The notes beneath the pieces are model-generated. The model made no database searches. It was not told where the DNA came from and saw only the letters and a program-made list of their open reading frames with translations. From positions 1 to 6,133 of the forward strand of contig CAZCAI010000221.1 in NCBI GenBank assembly GCA_964496595.1: a DNA stretch of 6,133 nucleotides, given 5' to 3'. Shown piece after piece: positions 1 to 5,291 of the stretch. The stretch comes from JAAAOZ01 sp964496595 (GTDB lineage: Bacteria; Chloroflexota; Anaerolineae; B4-G1; SLSP01). A program made the translations under genes and the position numbers. Positions within the stretch are counted from its first letter, which is position 1, and every line of letters starts with the position of its first letter.

Positions 1-294
1 GGCCTGCACATCACCTGGAACTTCTTCCAGGGCGTCGTCTTCGGCTTCCCCGTGAGCGGCAACGCGCCCGGCACGACCTTCATCGCGATTGAGCAGGGCG
101 GCCCCGCCGTGTGGACGGGCGGCGCGTTCGGCCCGGAGGCCGGCCTGATCGGTATCGTGACGATGTTAGTTGGCAGCGCGGCGACGTGGCTGTGGATTCG
201 CCAGATGCGCGCCTCGACAGCGCTGGAGACGTCCCTGGCCGAATATGAGCCGCCAGAAGAATCATCGCCTGATCAACAGGCGGAGGTCGCTTAG
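1..294 (+). CDS. CPBP family intramembrane glutamic-type protease, C-terminal fragment
   Basis: This is the last 97 codons of a gene whose start lies left of the window. The fragment opens with HITWN (fragment residues 3-7), matching the third conserved CPBP/Abi motif (H followed by N/D four residues later), then FFQGVVFGFPVSG and WTGGAFGPEAGLIG, which are typical of the end of this family. A final membrane segment spans about residues 48-66, followed by a polar, acidic tail. Known members are multi-pass membrane proteases related to eukaryotic Rce1, with active-site Glu/His motifs; in bacteria they are linked to bacteriocin immunity or to unknown substrates. The catalytic EExxxR motif would lie outside the window, so activity cannot be judged. 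The stop is 3 bp before the next gene, which suggests co-transcription. Confidence 0.85.
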   Translation, partial: GLHITWNFFQGVVFGFPVSGNAPGTTFIAIEQGGPAVWTGGAFGPEAGLIGIVTMLVGSAATWLWIRQMRASTALETSLAEYEPPEESSPDQQAEVA

Positions 295-297
295 GGG

Positions 298-1284
298 ATG
301 ATGACGGCTGTTTCTTGGGATACCGGCGCCCTTGCCGAATTGACCCTGGGCCACATCGACGCCGATTCCGGCGCGCTGCGCTTCTCGCCGGTGCGGACGG
401 GCAAGCATAACGCCTCCTTCTGGATCGATTCGGATCGCGGGCGCTTCGTGTTGCGCATCGCGCCGCCGGATGACGCGGGCTTTCTCTTCTACGAGCGACG
501 GATGATGCGCCAGGAGCCGGAGCTGCACGACCGTCTCCGCGCCGAGACCGATTTGCCCATCGCGGAGATCGTCGGCTACGATTTCAGTCGCACGCGCATC
601 CCCCGCGATTATTTGCTGATGCGCGCGCTCCCCGGCGCGCCGCTGAGCGAGGCGCGGGGCCTGACCCGCGCCCAGCGGGATCGCGTGTTGCATCAGGTGG
701 GTGAGCAACTGCGGGAGATTCACGCCATCACGGCAGATAACGGCGACGGCCAGCCGCGCTATGGTTACCTGGGCGCGCATCAACCGATGGCGCCGCAAGC
801 GACGTGGGCGGCGGCCTTCCGCGTGATGTGGCACAAGCTGCTGGATGATGTCGTGGCGTGCGGCGCTTACACCGAGGCCGAGGCGGAGGTCTTCCGCGCG
901 CTGTTGGACGCGCATCAGGCGCACTTCGCGCGCCAGGTGACGCCCCGCCTGCTCCACATGGACGTCTGGGCGCAGAACATCCTGATCGATGAGGCGGGCA
1001 ATGTCACCGGCCTGGTCGATTTCGACCGCGCGCTGTGGGGCGACGTCGAGATCGAGTTCGCTGTGTTGGATTACTGCGGCATCAGCGAGCCGGCCTTCTG
1101 GGAAGGCTACGGCGTCCGCCGCGATACATCGCCGCCCGCGCAGATGCGCCGCCGCTTCTACCTGCTCTACGAGATCCAGAAATATATGCCCATTCGCATC
1201 TGGCGTTCGCGCGATCCGCAGGATGCCGAGCGATACAAAGCGTACAGCTTCTCGCTGGCGCAGGAGTTGGAGGCTGCGCTATGA
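298..1284 (+). CDS. Phosphotransferase, aminoglycoside phosphotransferase/choline kinase-like fold (APH family)
   Basis: A complete 328-residue protein of normal length for the family. The catalytic loop is HMDVWAQN (residues 220-227), giving the Brenner-type H-x-D-x(4)-N with D222 as expected base and N227 as metal ligand. The second metal-binding Asp is D241 in VDFDRALWGD (240-249). In the N-lobe the strand that normally carries the ATP-contacting Lys reads FVLRIAPP with Arg53, a common variant in unassigned APH proteins. The family transfers the ATP gamma-phosphate to hydroxyls of small molecules (aminoglycosides, macrolides, choline, homoserine, sugars). The substrate cannot be told from sequence, so resistance should not be assumed. 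The start is ATG 298, only 3 bp after the CPBP stop, with GGAGG at 282-286; ATG 301 is an equally possible start. Probably cytosolic and translated in coupling with the upstream gene. Confidence 0.85.
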   Translation: MMTAVSWDTGALAELTLGHIDADSGALRFSPVRTGKHNASFWIDSDRGRFVLRIAPPDDAGFLFYERRMMRQEPELHDRLRAETDLPIAEIVGYDFSRTRIPRDYLLMRALPGAPLSEARGLTRAQRDRVLHQVGEQLREIHAITADNGDGQPRYGYLGAHQPMAPQATWAAAFRVMWHKLLDDVVACGAYTEAEAEVFRALLDAHQAHFARQVTPRLLHMDVWAQNILIDEAGNVTGLVDFDRALWGDVEIEFAVLDYCGISEPAFWEGYGVRRDTSPPAQMRRRFYLLYEIQKYMPIRIWRSRDPQDAERYKAYSFSLAQELEAAL

Positions 1285-1295
1285 CGCTCCTCGCG

Positions 1296-1319
1296 GCAAA
1301 ACAACAAAGCAACAAATTG
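1296..1319 (+). repeat. Octamer repeat block A (3 units, consensus NCAAARCR)
   Basis: Three consecutive 8-nt units (GCAAAACA, ACAAAGCA, ACAAATTG) begin 11 bp after the phosphotransferase stop. They are the same unit seen at 4719-4798, 5203-5266 and 6046-6085. The last unit merges into the heptamer repeats that follow. Confidence 0.75.
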
Positions 1320-1397
1320 CGAATTTAGAATTTTGAATCTTTACTCGGTAGCATTATTCGCAATTCGCAATTCTAAATTTCGAATTACGGAATCGGC
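1316..1397. repeat. Heptamer repeat block with internal inverted repeat
   Basis: Two runs with a 7-nt period face each other. The left run is 1316-1343 (ATTGCGA, ATTTAGA, ATTTTGA, ATCTTTA). The right run is 1356-1397 (ATTCGCA twice, then ATTCTAA, ATTTCGA, ATTACGG, AATCGGC). An 11-bp stretch, AATTTAGAATT (1322-1332), is perfectly repeated in inverted orientation at 1369-1379, so the block could fold with a 36-nt loop. There is no coding potential. It resembles the short tandemly repeated (STRR-type) sequences known in other bacteria, but I cannot name a family. Confidence 0.7.
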
Positions 1398-1456
1398 TAC
1401 CGGAAAGATTTCCTAAATGTAAAATCAGCAAAGAATCAAGGCGACAATAACAAGTC

Positions 1457-1465
1457 TGCTATGCT
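1457..1465 (+). promoter_or_regulatory. Possible extended -10 promoter element for the 1527 gene
   Basis: TGCTATGCT fits an extended -10 pattern (TGn plus TATGCT). No convincing -35 hexamer lies 16-18 bp upstream. A start near 1472 would give a leader of about 55 nt containing the heptamer repeats. Weak evidence, based on pattern only. Confidence 0.25.
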
Positions 1466-1470
1466 TTTTT

Positions 1471-1505
1471 AACTTGAAATTTGCAACCTGCAACTTTTAA
1501 CCAAT
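1471..1505 (+). repeat. Heptamer repeat, 5 units (AACYTGC-like)
   Basis: Five 7-nt units run without a break: AACTTGA, AATTTGC, AACCTGC, AACTTTT, AACCAAT. The array ends 7 bp before the AGGAGGTGA ribosome binding site, so it probably lies in the untranslated leader of the small membrane protein gene. The unit differs from the ATTCGCA-type heptamer at 1356, but the period is the same. Confidence 0.55.
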
Positions 1506-1511
1506 TTTTAG

Positions 1512-1520
1512 AGGAGGTGA
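1512..1520 (+). promoter_or_regulatory. Strong Shine-Dalgarno site of the 1527 gene
   Basis: AGGAGGTGA is a full-length complement of the 16S rRNA 3' end, 6 nt before ATG 1527. It is the best plus-strand ribosome binding site in the window and fixes this start. Confidence 0.85.
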
Positions 1521-1526
1521 CAAACG

Positions 1527-1760
1527 ATGTCCAGTCGAAAGAAGGATAGACGCCCGGTGCCGTGGCTCCTGTGGCCCTTTTACGCGATGTTTTGGCTGGT
1601 CAGCTTCATTTTGGAGCTGACGGGGCGGCTCGTGGCCGGGGTGTTGGGCTTGGTCTTTATGGTCGTCGGCGCGATTTTGACGGTGACGGTCATTGGCGCC
1701 GTCGTCGGCATCCCGCTAATGCTCTTCGGCTTTATGTTGATGTTGCGCAGCATCTTTTAA
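1527..1760 (+). CDS. Small hydrophobic membrane protein, 77 aa, function unknown
   Basis: The protein has a basic, polar N-terminus (residues 1-12, with KKDRR) followed by almost continuous hydrophobic sequence. Likely membrane segments are about 13-31, 35-55 and 56-73; the last two are rich in Gly and Val and separated by only a short turn. There is no signal-peptide cleavage site, catalytic motif or cysteine. Similar short membrane proteins of the pattern basic head, LELTGRL, Gly/Val-rich helices are, as I recall, found as uncharacterised genes in Chloroflexota and other bacteria. Start ATG 1527 is secured by the strong ribosome binding site. The gene stands alone between two long spacers with hairpins after it, so it is probably monocistronic. 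The strong ribosome binding site suggests high expression. I assign no function; a holin or stress-response role would be speculation. Confidence 0.8.
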   Translation: MSSRKKDRRPVPWLLWPFYAMFWLVSFILELTGRLVAGVLGLVFMVVGAILTVTVIGAVVGIPLMLFGFMLMLRSIF

Positions 1761-1792
1761 TCGCCTGGTCAGGCGACCAGGATCGAACCTGG
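1761..1792. other. Two tandem small hairpins right after the stop codon
   Basis: The first palindrome is TCGCCTG-GT-CAGGCGA (1761-1776), realistically a 6-bp stem with a GGTC loop. It is followed at once by CCAGG-ATCGAA-CCTGG (1777-1792), a 5-bp stem with a 6-nt loop. They begin directly at the end of the TAA codon of the 1527 gene and may stabilise the 3' end of its mRNA. There is no T-run after them, so they are not classic intrinsic terminators. Confidence 0.55.
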
Positions 1793-1805
1793 CCCGTTGC
1801 CCAAC

Positions 1806-1842
1806 AAAAAATCCCCCACCTGCCCGGCGGCAGGTGGGGGAT
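1806..1842 (-). terminator. Perfect 14-bp hairpin with T-tract on the minus strand
   Basis: ATCCCCCACCTGCC (1811-1824) and its exact complement (1829-1842) enclose a CGGC loop. The stem is flanked on the left by six A residues (1806-1811), so a minus-strand transcript would carry a very strong GC-rich stem followed by a U-tract, a textbook intrinsic terminator. On the plus strand the stem is followed by GGTCGG, with no T-run. Both neighbouring genes are on the plus strand, so the orientation is unexpected. The stem may still slow or end plus-strand transcription. Confidence 0.7.
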
Positions 1843-1849
1843 GGTCGGT

Positions 1850-1855
1850 TATACT
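1850..1855 (+). promoter_or_regulatory. Possible -10 element upstream of the MFS gene
   Basis: TATACT is one mismatch from the TATAAT consensus and lies 70 bp before ATG 1926, beyond the hairpin. The same hexamer recurs at 1905-1910, but that copy would leave almost no leader. No good -35 box is visible for either copy, so this is only a candidate. Confidence 0.25.
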
Positions 1856-1914
1856 TATCATAGTTATGGAATGACACCTCCGCACGTGGATGGACAGGCA
1901 TTTTTATACTTGAT

Positions 1915-1920
1915 AAGGAG
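1915..1920 (+). promoter_or_regulatory. Ribosome binding site of the MFS gene
   Basis: AAGGAG lies 5 nt before ATG 1926. It supports this start and shows that the short reading frame entering the N gap is a genuine gene beginning. Confidence 0.7.
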
Positions 1921-1925
1921 CCGAT

Positions 1926-2775
1926 ATGTTTAGGAAACGACATTTATTGACGCGACCGCTGTTGACCTTTATGGGCGCGATGGTGNNNNNNNNNNNNNNN
2001 NNNNNNNNNNNNNNNNNNNNNNNNNNNNNNNNNNNNNNNNNNNNNNNNNNNNNNNNNNNNNNNNNNNNNNNNNNNNNNNNNNNNNGCGCCCTCGTTCCGC
2101 GCGCTGCGAACCGATTTGGGGCTGATGGTGGGGATGGTGCTGGGCGGCGGCGTCCTGACCTGGATTTTGATCTCCGACGGCGTGCGCGATGTCACCTACC
2201 GGATGGCCTTCGAGATGCAATCGCTCTATCTCCAAAACTTCATCGGCATCAACAAGACGCAGATTGGTTGGCTGATGTCGATGTCGAGTATCGTCACCGC
2301 GCTGCTGATGAGTTCCGCCGGGCGGCTTTCGGATCGCCGGGGCGAGCGGGTGGGGATCGTGGGCGGCTTCGCCATCGTCGCGGCGGGATTGGTGGTCTTC
2401 TTGAACAGCAGCGGCTTCTTCGGATGCGCCGTAGCGTGGATTTTGTTCGGCCTCGGCTCGGCGCTCATCGGCCCGGCCTACAACTCCCTTATCTCCAAGG
2501 TGGTGCCCCAGAAGCTGCGTGGGACGGCCTTCGGTCTCTTCTCCACCAGCCTGAGCTTCATCTCGCTGCCGGCGCCCTACATCGGCGGCCTGCTCTGGCA
2601 GCGCTTTGGCCCGAAGGTGCCCTTCTACGCGCCGGTCATCGCAACGATCCTGGTGTTGCCGGTGATGTGGGTCAAATTTAAGTTGCCCTCCAAGGAGTCG
2701 AAGGAATCGCGGGAATCTAAGAGCAGCCCAAATCCTACATTGAAAGCCCAACCCGCGACCGTTGCGACTGACTGA
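1926..2775 (+). CDS. MFS transporter, interrupted by an assembly gap
   Basis: The first 20 codons (MFRKRHLLTRPLLTFMGAMV) are readable from ATG 1926. The sequence then disappears into N and resumes at 2086 as 229 residues forming the C-terminal half of a major facilitator carrier. GRLSDRRGER (2320-2349) is the family's signature loop, here between helices 8 and 9. Six further hydrophobic segments match helices 7-12, and LRGTAFGLFSTS follows helix 10 as is common in the family. The tail after helix 12 is polar, with a KES/KES/RES repeat. MFS proteins are inner-membrane secondary transporters or drug exporters; the substrate is unknown. The two halves are in different frames across the 100-N spacer, as expected if its length is arbitrary. 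Joining both parts into one gene is inference, though the N-terminal segment is plausible for an MFS protein. Confidence 0.75.
1986..2085. other. Assembly gap, 100 N
   Basis: Exactly 100 N, the conventional placeholder for a scaffold gap of unknown size. The missing sequence should encode about helices 1-6 of the MFS protein, so the true gap is probably several hundred bases. Confidence 0.99.
2692..2727 (+). repeat. 9-nt repeat encoding the KES tail of the MFS protein
   Basis: Units AAGGAGTCG, AAGGAATCG, CGGGAATCT and AAGAGCAGC are in phase with the codons and encode KES, KES, RES, KSS. The run starts right after the last membrane helix and forms a charged cytosolic extension. It looks like a short repeat array that became part of the coding sequence. 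Confidence 0.6.
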
Positions 2776-2797
2776 GCAAGTGTTTTCCCCTAACTGA

Positions 2798-2844
2798 GGA
2801 GGGCAGGCTGGGCCTAAGTGGGCCTGGCTTGCCCTCCATATTTT
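2798..2844 (+). terminator. Intrinsic terminator-like hairpin after the MFS gene
   Basis: GGAGGGCA (2798-2805) pairs with TGCCCTCC (2830-2837). Inside, GGCTGGGCC (2806-2814) pairs with GGCCTGGCT (2821-2829) with three G-T wobbles, leaving loop TAAGTG. The 17-bp stem is followed by ATATTTT (2838-2844). It lies 22 bp after the MFS stop and suits a plus-strand terminator with a modest T-tract, separating the MFS gene from the ABC operon. Confidence 0.65.
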
Positions 2845-2874
2845 ACGCAATACGAATTACGCAATACTCGATTT
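2840..2874 (+). repeat. Heptamer repeat upstream of the ABC operon
   Basis: 7-nt units run ATTTTAC, GCAATAC, GAATTAC, GCAATAC, TCGATTT. An 11-bp direct repeat, TTACGCAATAC, occurs at 2843-2853 and 2857-2867. The unit resembles the heptamers at 1356-1397 and fills the spacer between terminator stem and ABC gene start. Confidence 0.65.
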
Positions 2875-2906
2875 GAAGAAATATTAGATAGCCATTGGAG
2901 AATCCT

Positions 2907-3902
2907 ATGCCCTCAAACGATATCATCATCAAAGCAAAAAACGTGACGCGCCGCTTTGGCGAGACCGTCGCCGTGAACGACCTCACCTTGGAGGTGTACG
3001 CGGGCGAGGTCTTTGGCTTTTTGGGCCATAACGGCGCGGGCAAGACGACGACGGTGCGCCTGCTCAATGGGGTGTTGACTCCGCACGCAGGCGCGATGAC
3101 GGTGTTAGGCCTCGATCCCCTGACGGAGGGGCCGGCGCTCCGGCGGCGCACGGGCGTGTTGACGGAGACGCCCGCCTTGGATGAGAAGCTCACGGCGCGG
3201 GAGCAACTGGGCCTCTACGCCGATCTCTACGCGGTGCCGTCGGGTGAGATCGCCGGGCGCATCGACGAGTTGCTCACGGCGTTCGAGTTGGCGGATCGCG
3301 CCGCGGAGCCGGTCGGCGGCTACAGCAAGGGGATGAAGCAGCGGCTGGCGTTGGCCCGCACGCTGATTCACGACCCGGAGGTGATCTTCTTGGATGAGCC
3401 GACCGCCGGCCTTGATCCCGTGGCGACGCGGCAGGTGCATCAGCGCATCGAGCAGCTCACGCGCGACGACGGGCACACGGTCTTCATCTGCACGCACAAC
3501 CTCAACGAGGCGCAGCAGCTCTGTGATCGCGTGGCCGTGATGGAGCACGGGCGAATGGTCGCGTTGGGCGCGCCGCACGAGTTGGCCCGCCAGCTCTGGA
3601 AGGGCGTGCGGCTGGAGATCGAGTTGGCGGTGGCGGGGGCGGAGCGCGCGCTCGATGCGGCCCGCGCGCTGCCCAAGGTGCGGGATGTGACGTGGAATGC
3701 GCAGTCGGGTTTGGCGACCGCCTGGGCGCCGGAGCGCGAGGTCATCCCCGCGCTGCTCTCGGCGCTGGTGGAGGCCGGCGGGCGCGTCTACCGTCTCAGT
3801 CCCCAGGAGCCGACGTTGGCGGATGTCTACTTCGCGCTGCACGATGACGACCAGAGCGCGGCGCGCGATATCGAAGGGAAAGAGCGGGAGGTGCGAGCAT
3901 GA
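2907..3902 (+). CDS. ABC transporter ATP-binding protein (CcmA/COG1131 type exporter)
   Basis: A 331-residue cytosolic ATPase of an ABC-2 type exporter. Walker A is GHNGAGKTT (residues 40-48, K46). The Q-loop position has Glu87 in GVLTETPALDEKLT, usual in this subfamily. The signature is YSKGMKQR (139-146), Walker B VIFLDEP (159-165, with catalytic E164), the D-loop A-G-L-D (167-170) and the switch His is H197 in ICTHNLNEA. Residues beyond about 230 form the extra C-terminal domain seen in drug- and sodium-export ATPases, ending with LADVYFAL. I chose ATG 2907 because GGAG (2897-2900) sits 6 nt before it; TTG 2895 overlaps this site. The stop overlaps the permease start by 4 bp (ATGA), indicating a coupled two-gene exporter. 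The substrate is unknown; Na+, antibiotic or lipid export are all known for relatives. Confidence 0.93.
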   Translation: MPSNDIIIKAKNVTRRFGETVAVNDLTLEVYAGEVFGFLGHNGAGKTTTVRLLNGVLTPHAGAMTVLGLDPLTEGPALRRRTGVLTETPALDEKLTAREQLGLYADLYAVPSGEIAGRIDELLTAFELADRAAEPVGGYSKGMKQRLALARTLIHDPEVIFLDEPTAGLDPVATRQVHQRIEQLTRDDGHTVFICTHNLNEAQQLCDRVAVMEHGRMVALGAPHELARQLWKGVRLEIELAVAGAERALDAARALPKVRDVTWNAQSGLATAWAPEREVIPALLSALVEAGGRVYRLSPQEPTLADVYFALHDDDQSAARDIEGKEREVRA

Positions 3903-4717
3903 ACTGGCGAGCGATTTGGGCCATTGTCCGTCGTGATTTAAAGATCGTCACGCGCAGCAAGGGGGTGATGATCCCGATGATCATCGTGCCGCTGGTGCTG
4001 ATGGGCGTGCTGCCGGCGGCCATCGGCGCGACGGCCCCGCTGATGTCGAATGTGGAAAGCGAGCTGGACGATATGGCGCAATTTTTGGAGATGATGCCGC
4101 CGGAGATGAAATCGGTGCTGAGCGGGTACACCCCGGCGCAGACGCTCATCGTCGCGATGTTGCTCTATCTCTTTGCGCCGCTGTTCCTGATTCTGCCGTT
4201 GATGGTCGCGAGCACCATCGCGGCGGATAGCTTCGCGGGCGAGCGGGAGCGCAAGACGATGGAGGCGCTGCTCTACACGCCCACGACCGACACGGAGTTG
4301 TTCGTGGGGAAGATGTTGGCCGCGTGGGTGCCGGCGCTGGCCGTCACGCTGGCGGGCTTTGTGCTCTATGGTCTGGCCGCGAATCTCTCCGCGTGGCCCA
4401 CGATGGGTGAGCTTTTCTTCCCCAACGCGATGTGGATCGTGCTTGTGCTCTGGGTGGCCCCGGCGGCGGCCGCGCTGGGTCTGGGCGTGATGATCCTGGT
4501 CTCCTCCAAGGTCGGCACCTTCCAGGAGGCCTATCAGATGGGATCGGCGGTGGTGCTGCCCATTCTGCTGCTGATGTTTGGGCAGATTGGCGGGGTGCTC
4601 TACTTCAGCGTGGGCGTGGTGCTGATCGTGGGGGCTGTGCTCTGGGCCATCGATGCCGTGGTGCTTTGGTTTGCTATTCGACTCTTCCAGCGCAGTGAGA
4701 TCATCGCGCGCTTGTGA
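3899..4717 (+). CDS. ABC-2 type transporter permease
   Basis: A 272-residue inner-membrane partner of the preceding ATPase. It starts inside the ATPase stop codon (ATGA overlap), so translation is coupled. Membrane segments are about 21-45, 85-108, 139-160, 172-199, 211-235 and 238-262, the six-helix plan of ABC-2 permeases. Between helices 2 and 3, DSFAGERERKTMEALLYTP (110-128) matches the conserved cytosolic coupling element of NatB/CcmB-like exporters, with the invariant GERE..T.E pattern. The stretch between helices 1 and 2 (about 46-84) is a short acidic, Met-rich external loop (DDMAQFLEMMPPEM), small beside the large extracellular domain of many relatives. The protein probably works as a dimer with two ATPase copies. 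The stop is followed 1 bp later by an octamer repeat array; no intrinsic terminator is evident. Confidence 0.92.
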   Translation: MNWRAIWAIVRRDLKIVTRSKGVMIPMIIVPLVLMGVLPAAIGATAPLMSNVESELDDMAQFLEMMPPEMKSVLSGYTPAQTLIVAMLLYLFAPLFLILPLMVASTIAADSFAGERERKTMEALLYTPTTDTELFVGKMLAAWVPALAVTLAGFVLYGLAANLSAWPTMGELFFPNAMWIVLVLWVAPAAAALGLGVMILVSSKVGTFQEAYQMGSAVVLPILLLMFGQIGGVLYFSVGVVLIVGAVLWAIDAVVLWFAIRLFQRSEIIARL

Positions 4718-4718
4718 A

Positions 4719-4798
4719 TCAAAGCGGCAAAGCAACAGAACGACAAAACAGCAAAGCATCAAATAGGCAAAACATCAAAACAACAAAGCGTCAAGTAA
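4719..4798 (+). repeat. Octamer repeat block B, 10 units
   Basis: Ten consecutive 8-nt units, all near NCAAARCR: TCAAAGCG, GCAAAGCA, ACAGAACG, ACAAAACA, GCAAAGCA, TCAAATAG, GCAAAACA, TCAAAACA, ACAAAGCG, TCAAGTAA. The array begins one base after the permease stop and keeps its 8-nt phase throughout despite point differences. There is no spacer structure and no dyad. Confidence 0.85.
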
Positions 4799-4869
4799 AT
4801 CTACGGTGGGGCCGGCGTTGTTTATCCTCCCCAAGAGGACTTCGCCGTGTCCCAGGAAAGGAATGGACA
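4799..4869 (+). other. Leader of the DUF3795 gene with its ribosome binding site
   Basis: This GC-richer stretch ends in AGGAAAGGA (4854-4862), 7 nt before ATG 4870. No promoter boxes are clear. An open frame through this region to GTG 4714 exists but encodes only translated repeat and spacer. Confidence 0.5.
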
Positions 4870-5289
4870 ATGACCTTCGATGCCTTAGTCGCGGTGTGTG
4901 GCCCTCGCTGCACGCGGTGTGATGCGTACCAGGCGACGCGCAGCGGGCGAGCGGCGTTGGAGCGCCTCGCTGCGGAATGGACGCAGGCGATGGGGCGCGA
5001 GTTTGCGCCGGAGGATTTGATCTGCGACGGGTGTCGGGTGGGCGGGCGCAGATCGGCCTATTGCGCGGAGTGCGAGATTCTCAACTGCGCGCGCAGCCGG
5101 GGATACGAGACGTGCGCCCACTGCCCCGATAGTCCTTGTGAGAAGCTCAACGCGCCCCCGGCGATTGAGGCCATCGCGGAACTGAAGGCGGCGCTACTAT
5201 GTCAAAACAGCAAAGCAACAAAGCAGCAAAGCAACAAAGCAGCAAAGCAACAAAGCAGCAAAGCAACAGATAGAGGGTCAGTAAGATGA
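4870..5289 (+). CDS. DUF3795 family cysteine-rich protein with repeat-derived tail
   Basis: A 139-residue protein. Residues 1-110 match the DUF3795 pattern: CGPRCTRCDAY (10-20), LICDGC (50-55), YCAECEILNCARSRGY (64-79) and CAHCPDSPCEKL (82-93). The domain carries 11 cysteines (10, 14, 17, 52, 55, 65, 68, 73, 82, 85, 90), mostly in CxxC-like pairs, so it very likely binds zinc or an Fe-S cluster. Its biochemical role is unknown; no signal peptide is present, so it is probably cytosolic. The start ATG 4870 has a good ribosome binding site and the family domain begins right there. After KAALL (106-110) the frame enters an octamer DNA array and encodes a Gln/Lys/Ser/Asn-rich tail (112-133) with no family counterpart that I know. 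The stop is 2 bp from the end of the convergent minus-strand gene. Confidence 0.85.
   Translation: MTFDALVAVCGPRCTRCDAYQATRSGRAALERLAAEWTQAMGREFAPEDLICDGCRVGGRRSAYCAECEILNCARSRGYETCAHCPDSPCEKLNAPPAIEAIAELKAALLCQNSKATKQQSNKAAKQQSSKATDRGSVR
5203..5266 (+). repeat. Octamer repeat block C, 8 units, translated
   Basis: Eight exact or near-exact octamers alternate CAAARCAG and CAAAGCAA, giving four copies of a 16-bp unit. Only the first differs (CAAAACAG). Because 8 is not a multiple of 3, the encoded peptide repeats every 24 nt (8 residues), giving QNSKATKQ, QSNKAAKQ, QSSKATDR. It is the most regular repeat in the window and so probably the youngest array. Confidence 0.9.
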
Positions 5290-5291
5290 TT

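Larger units (their letters stand above)
1398..1526. other. AT-rich spacer upstream of the small membrane protein gene
   Basis: This 129-bp stretch holds no gene I can support. It contains a possible extended -10 element (TGCTATGCT, 1457-1465) followed by a T-run (1465-1470), then a heptamer run at 1471-1505, and ends in the ribosome binding site of the 1527 gene. The remainder (1398-1450) shows nothing recognisable. Confidence 0.6.

Noticed and set aside
262..957. Long minus-strand open frame opposite the phosphotransferase, and similar ones opposite the ABC genes and MFS gene
   Set aside because: Their Arg/His/Gln-rich, motif-free products are typical of antisense frames in GC-rich DNA, while the plus-strand frames carry clear family motifs.
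298..1284. Aminoglycoside resistance gene
   Set aside because: The fold and catalytic residues fit APH-like kinases in general, but nothing points to an antibiotic substrate.
1766..1792. tRNA-like 3' end on the minus strand (T-arm-like stem, acceptor-like strand, CCA)
   Set aside because: The loop has 6 nt rather than 7, no matching 5' acceptor strand, anticodon arm or D-arm is found upstream, and two simple palindromes explain the sequence.
2895..2906. TTG start for the ABC ATPase four codons upstream
   Set aside because: The TTG overlaps the GGAG ribosome binding site of ATG 2907, which is correctly spaced.
4714..4869. N-terminal extension of the DUF3795 protein from GTG 4714
   Set aside because: It overlaps the permease stop, is only translated octamer repeat and spacer, and ATG 4870 has a good ribosome binding site exactly at the start of the family domain.
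5203..5266. CRISPR array
   Set aside because: The units are 8 bp with no spacers, no dyad and no cas genes; this is a simple tandem repeat.
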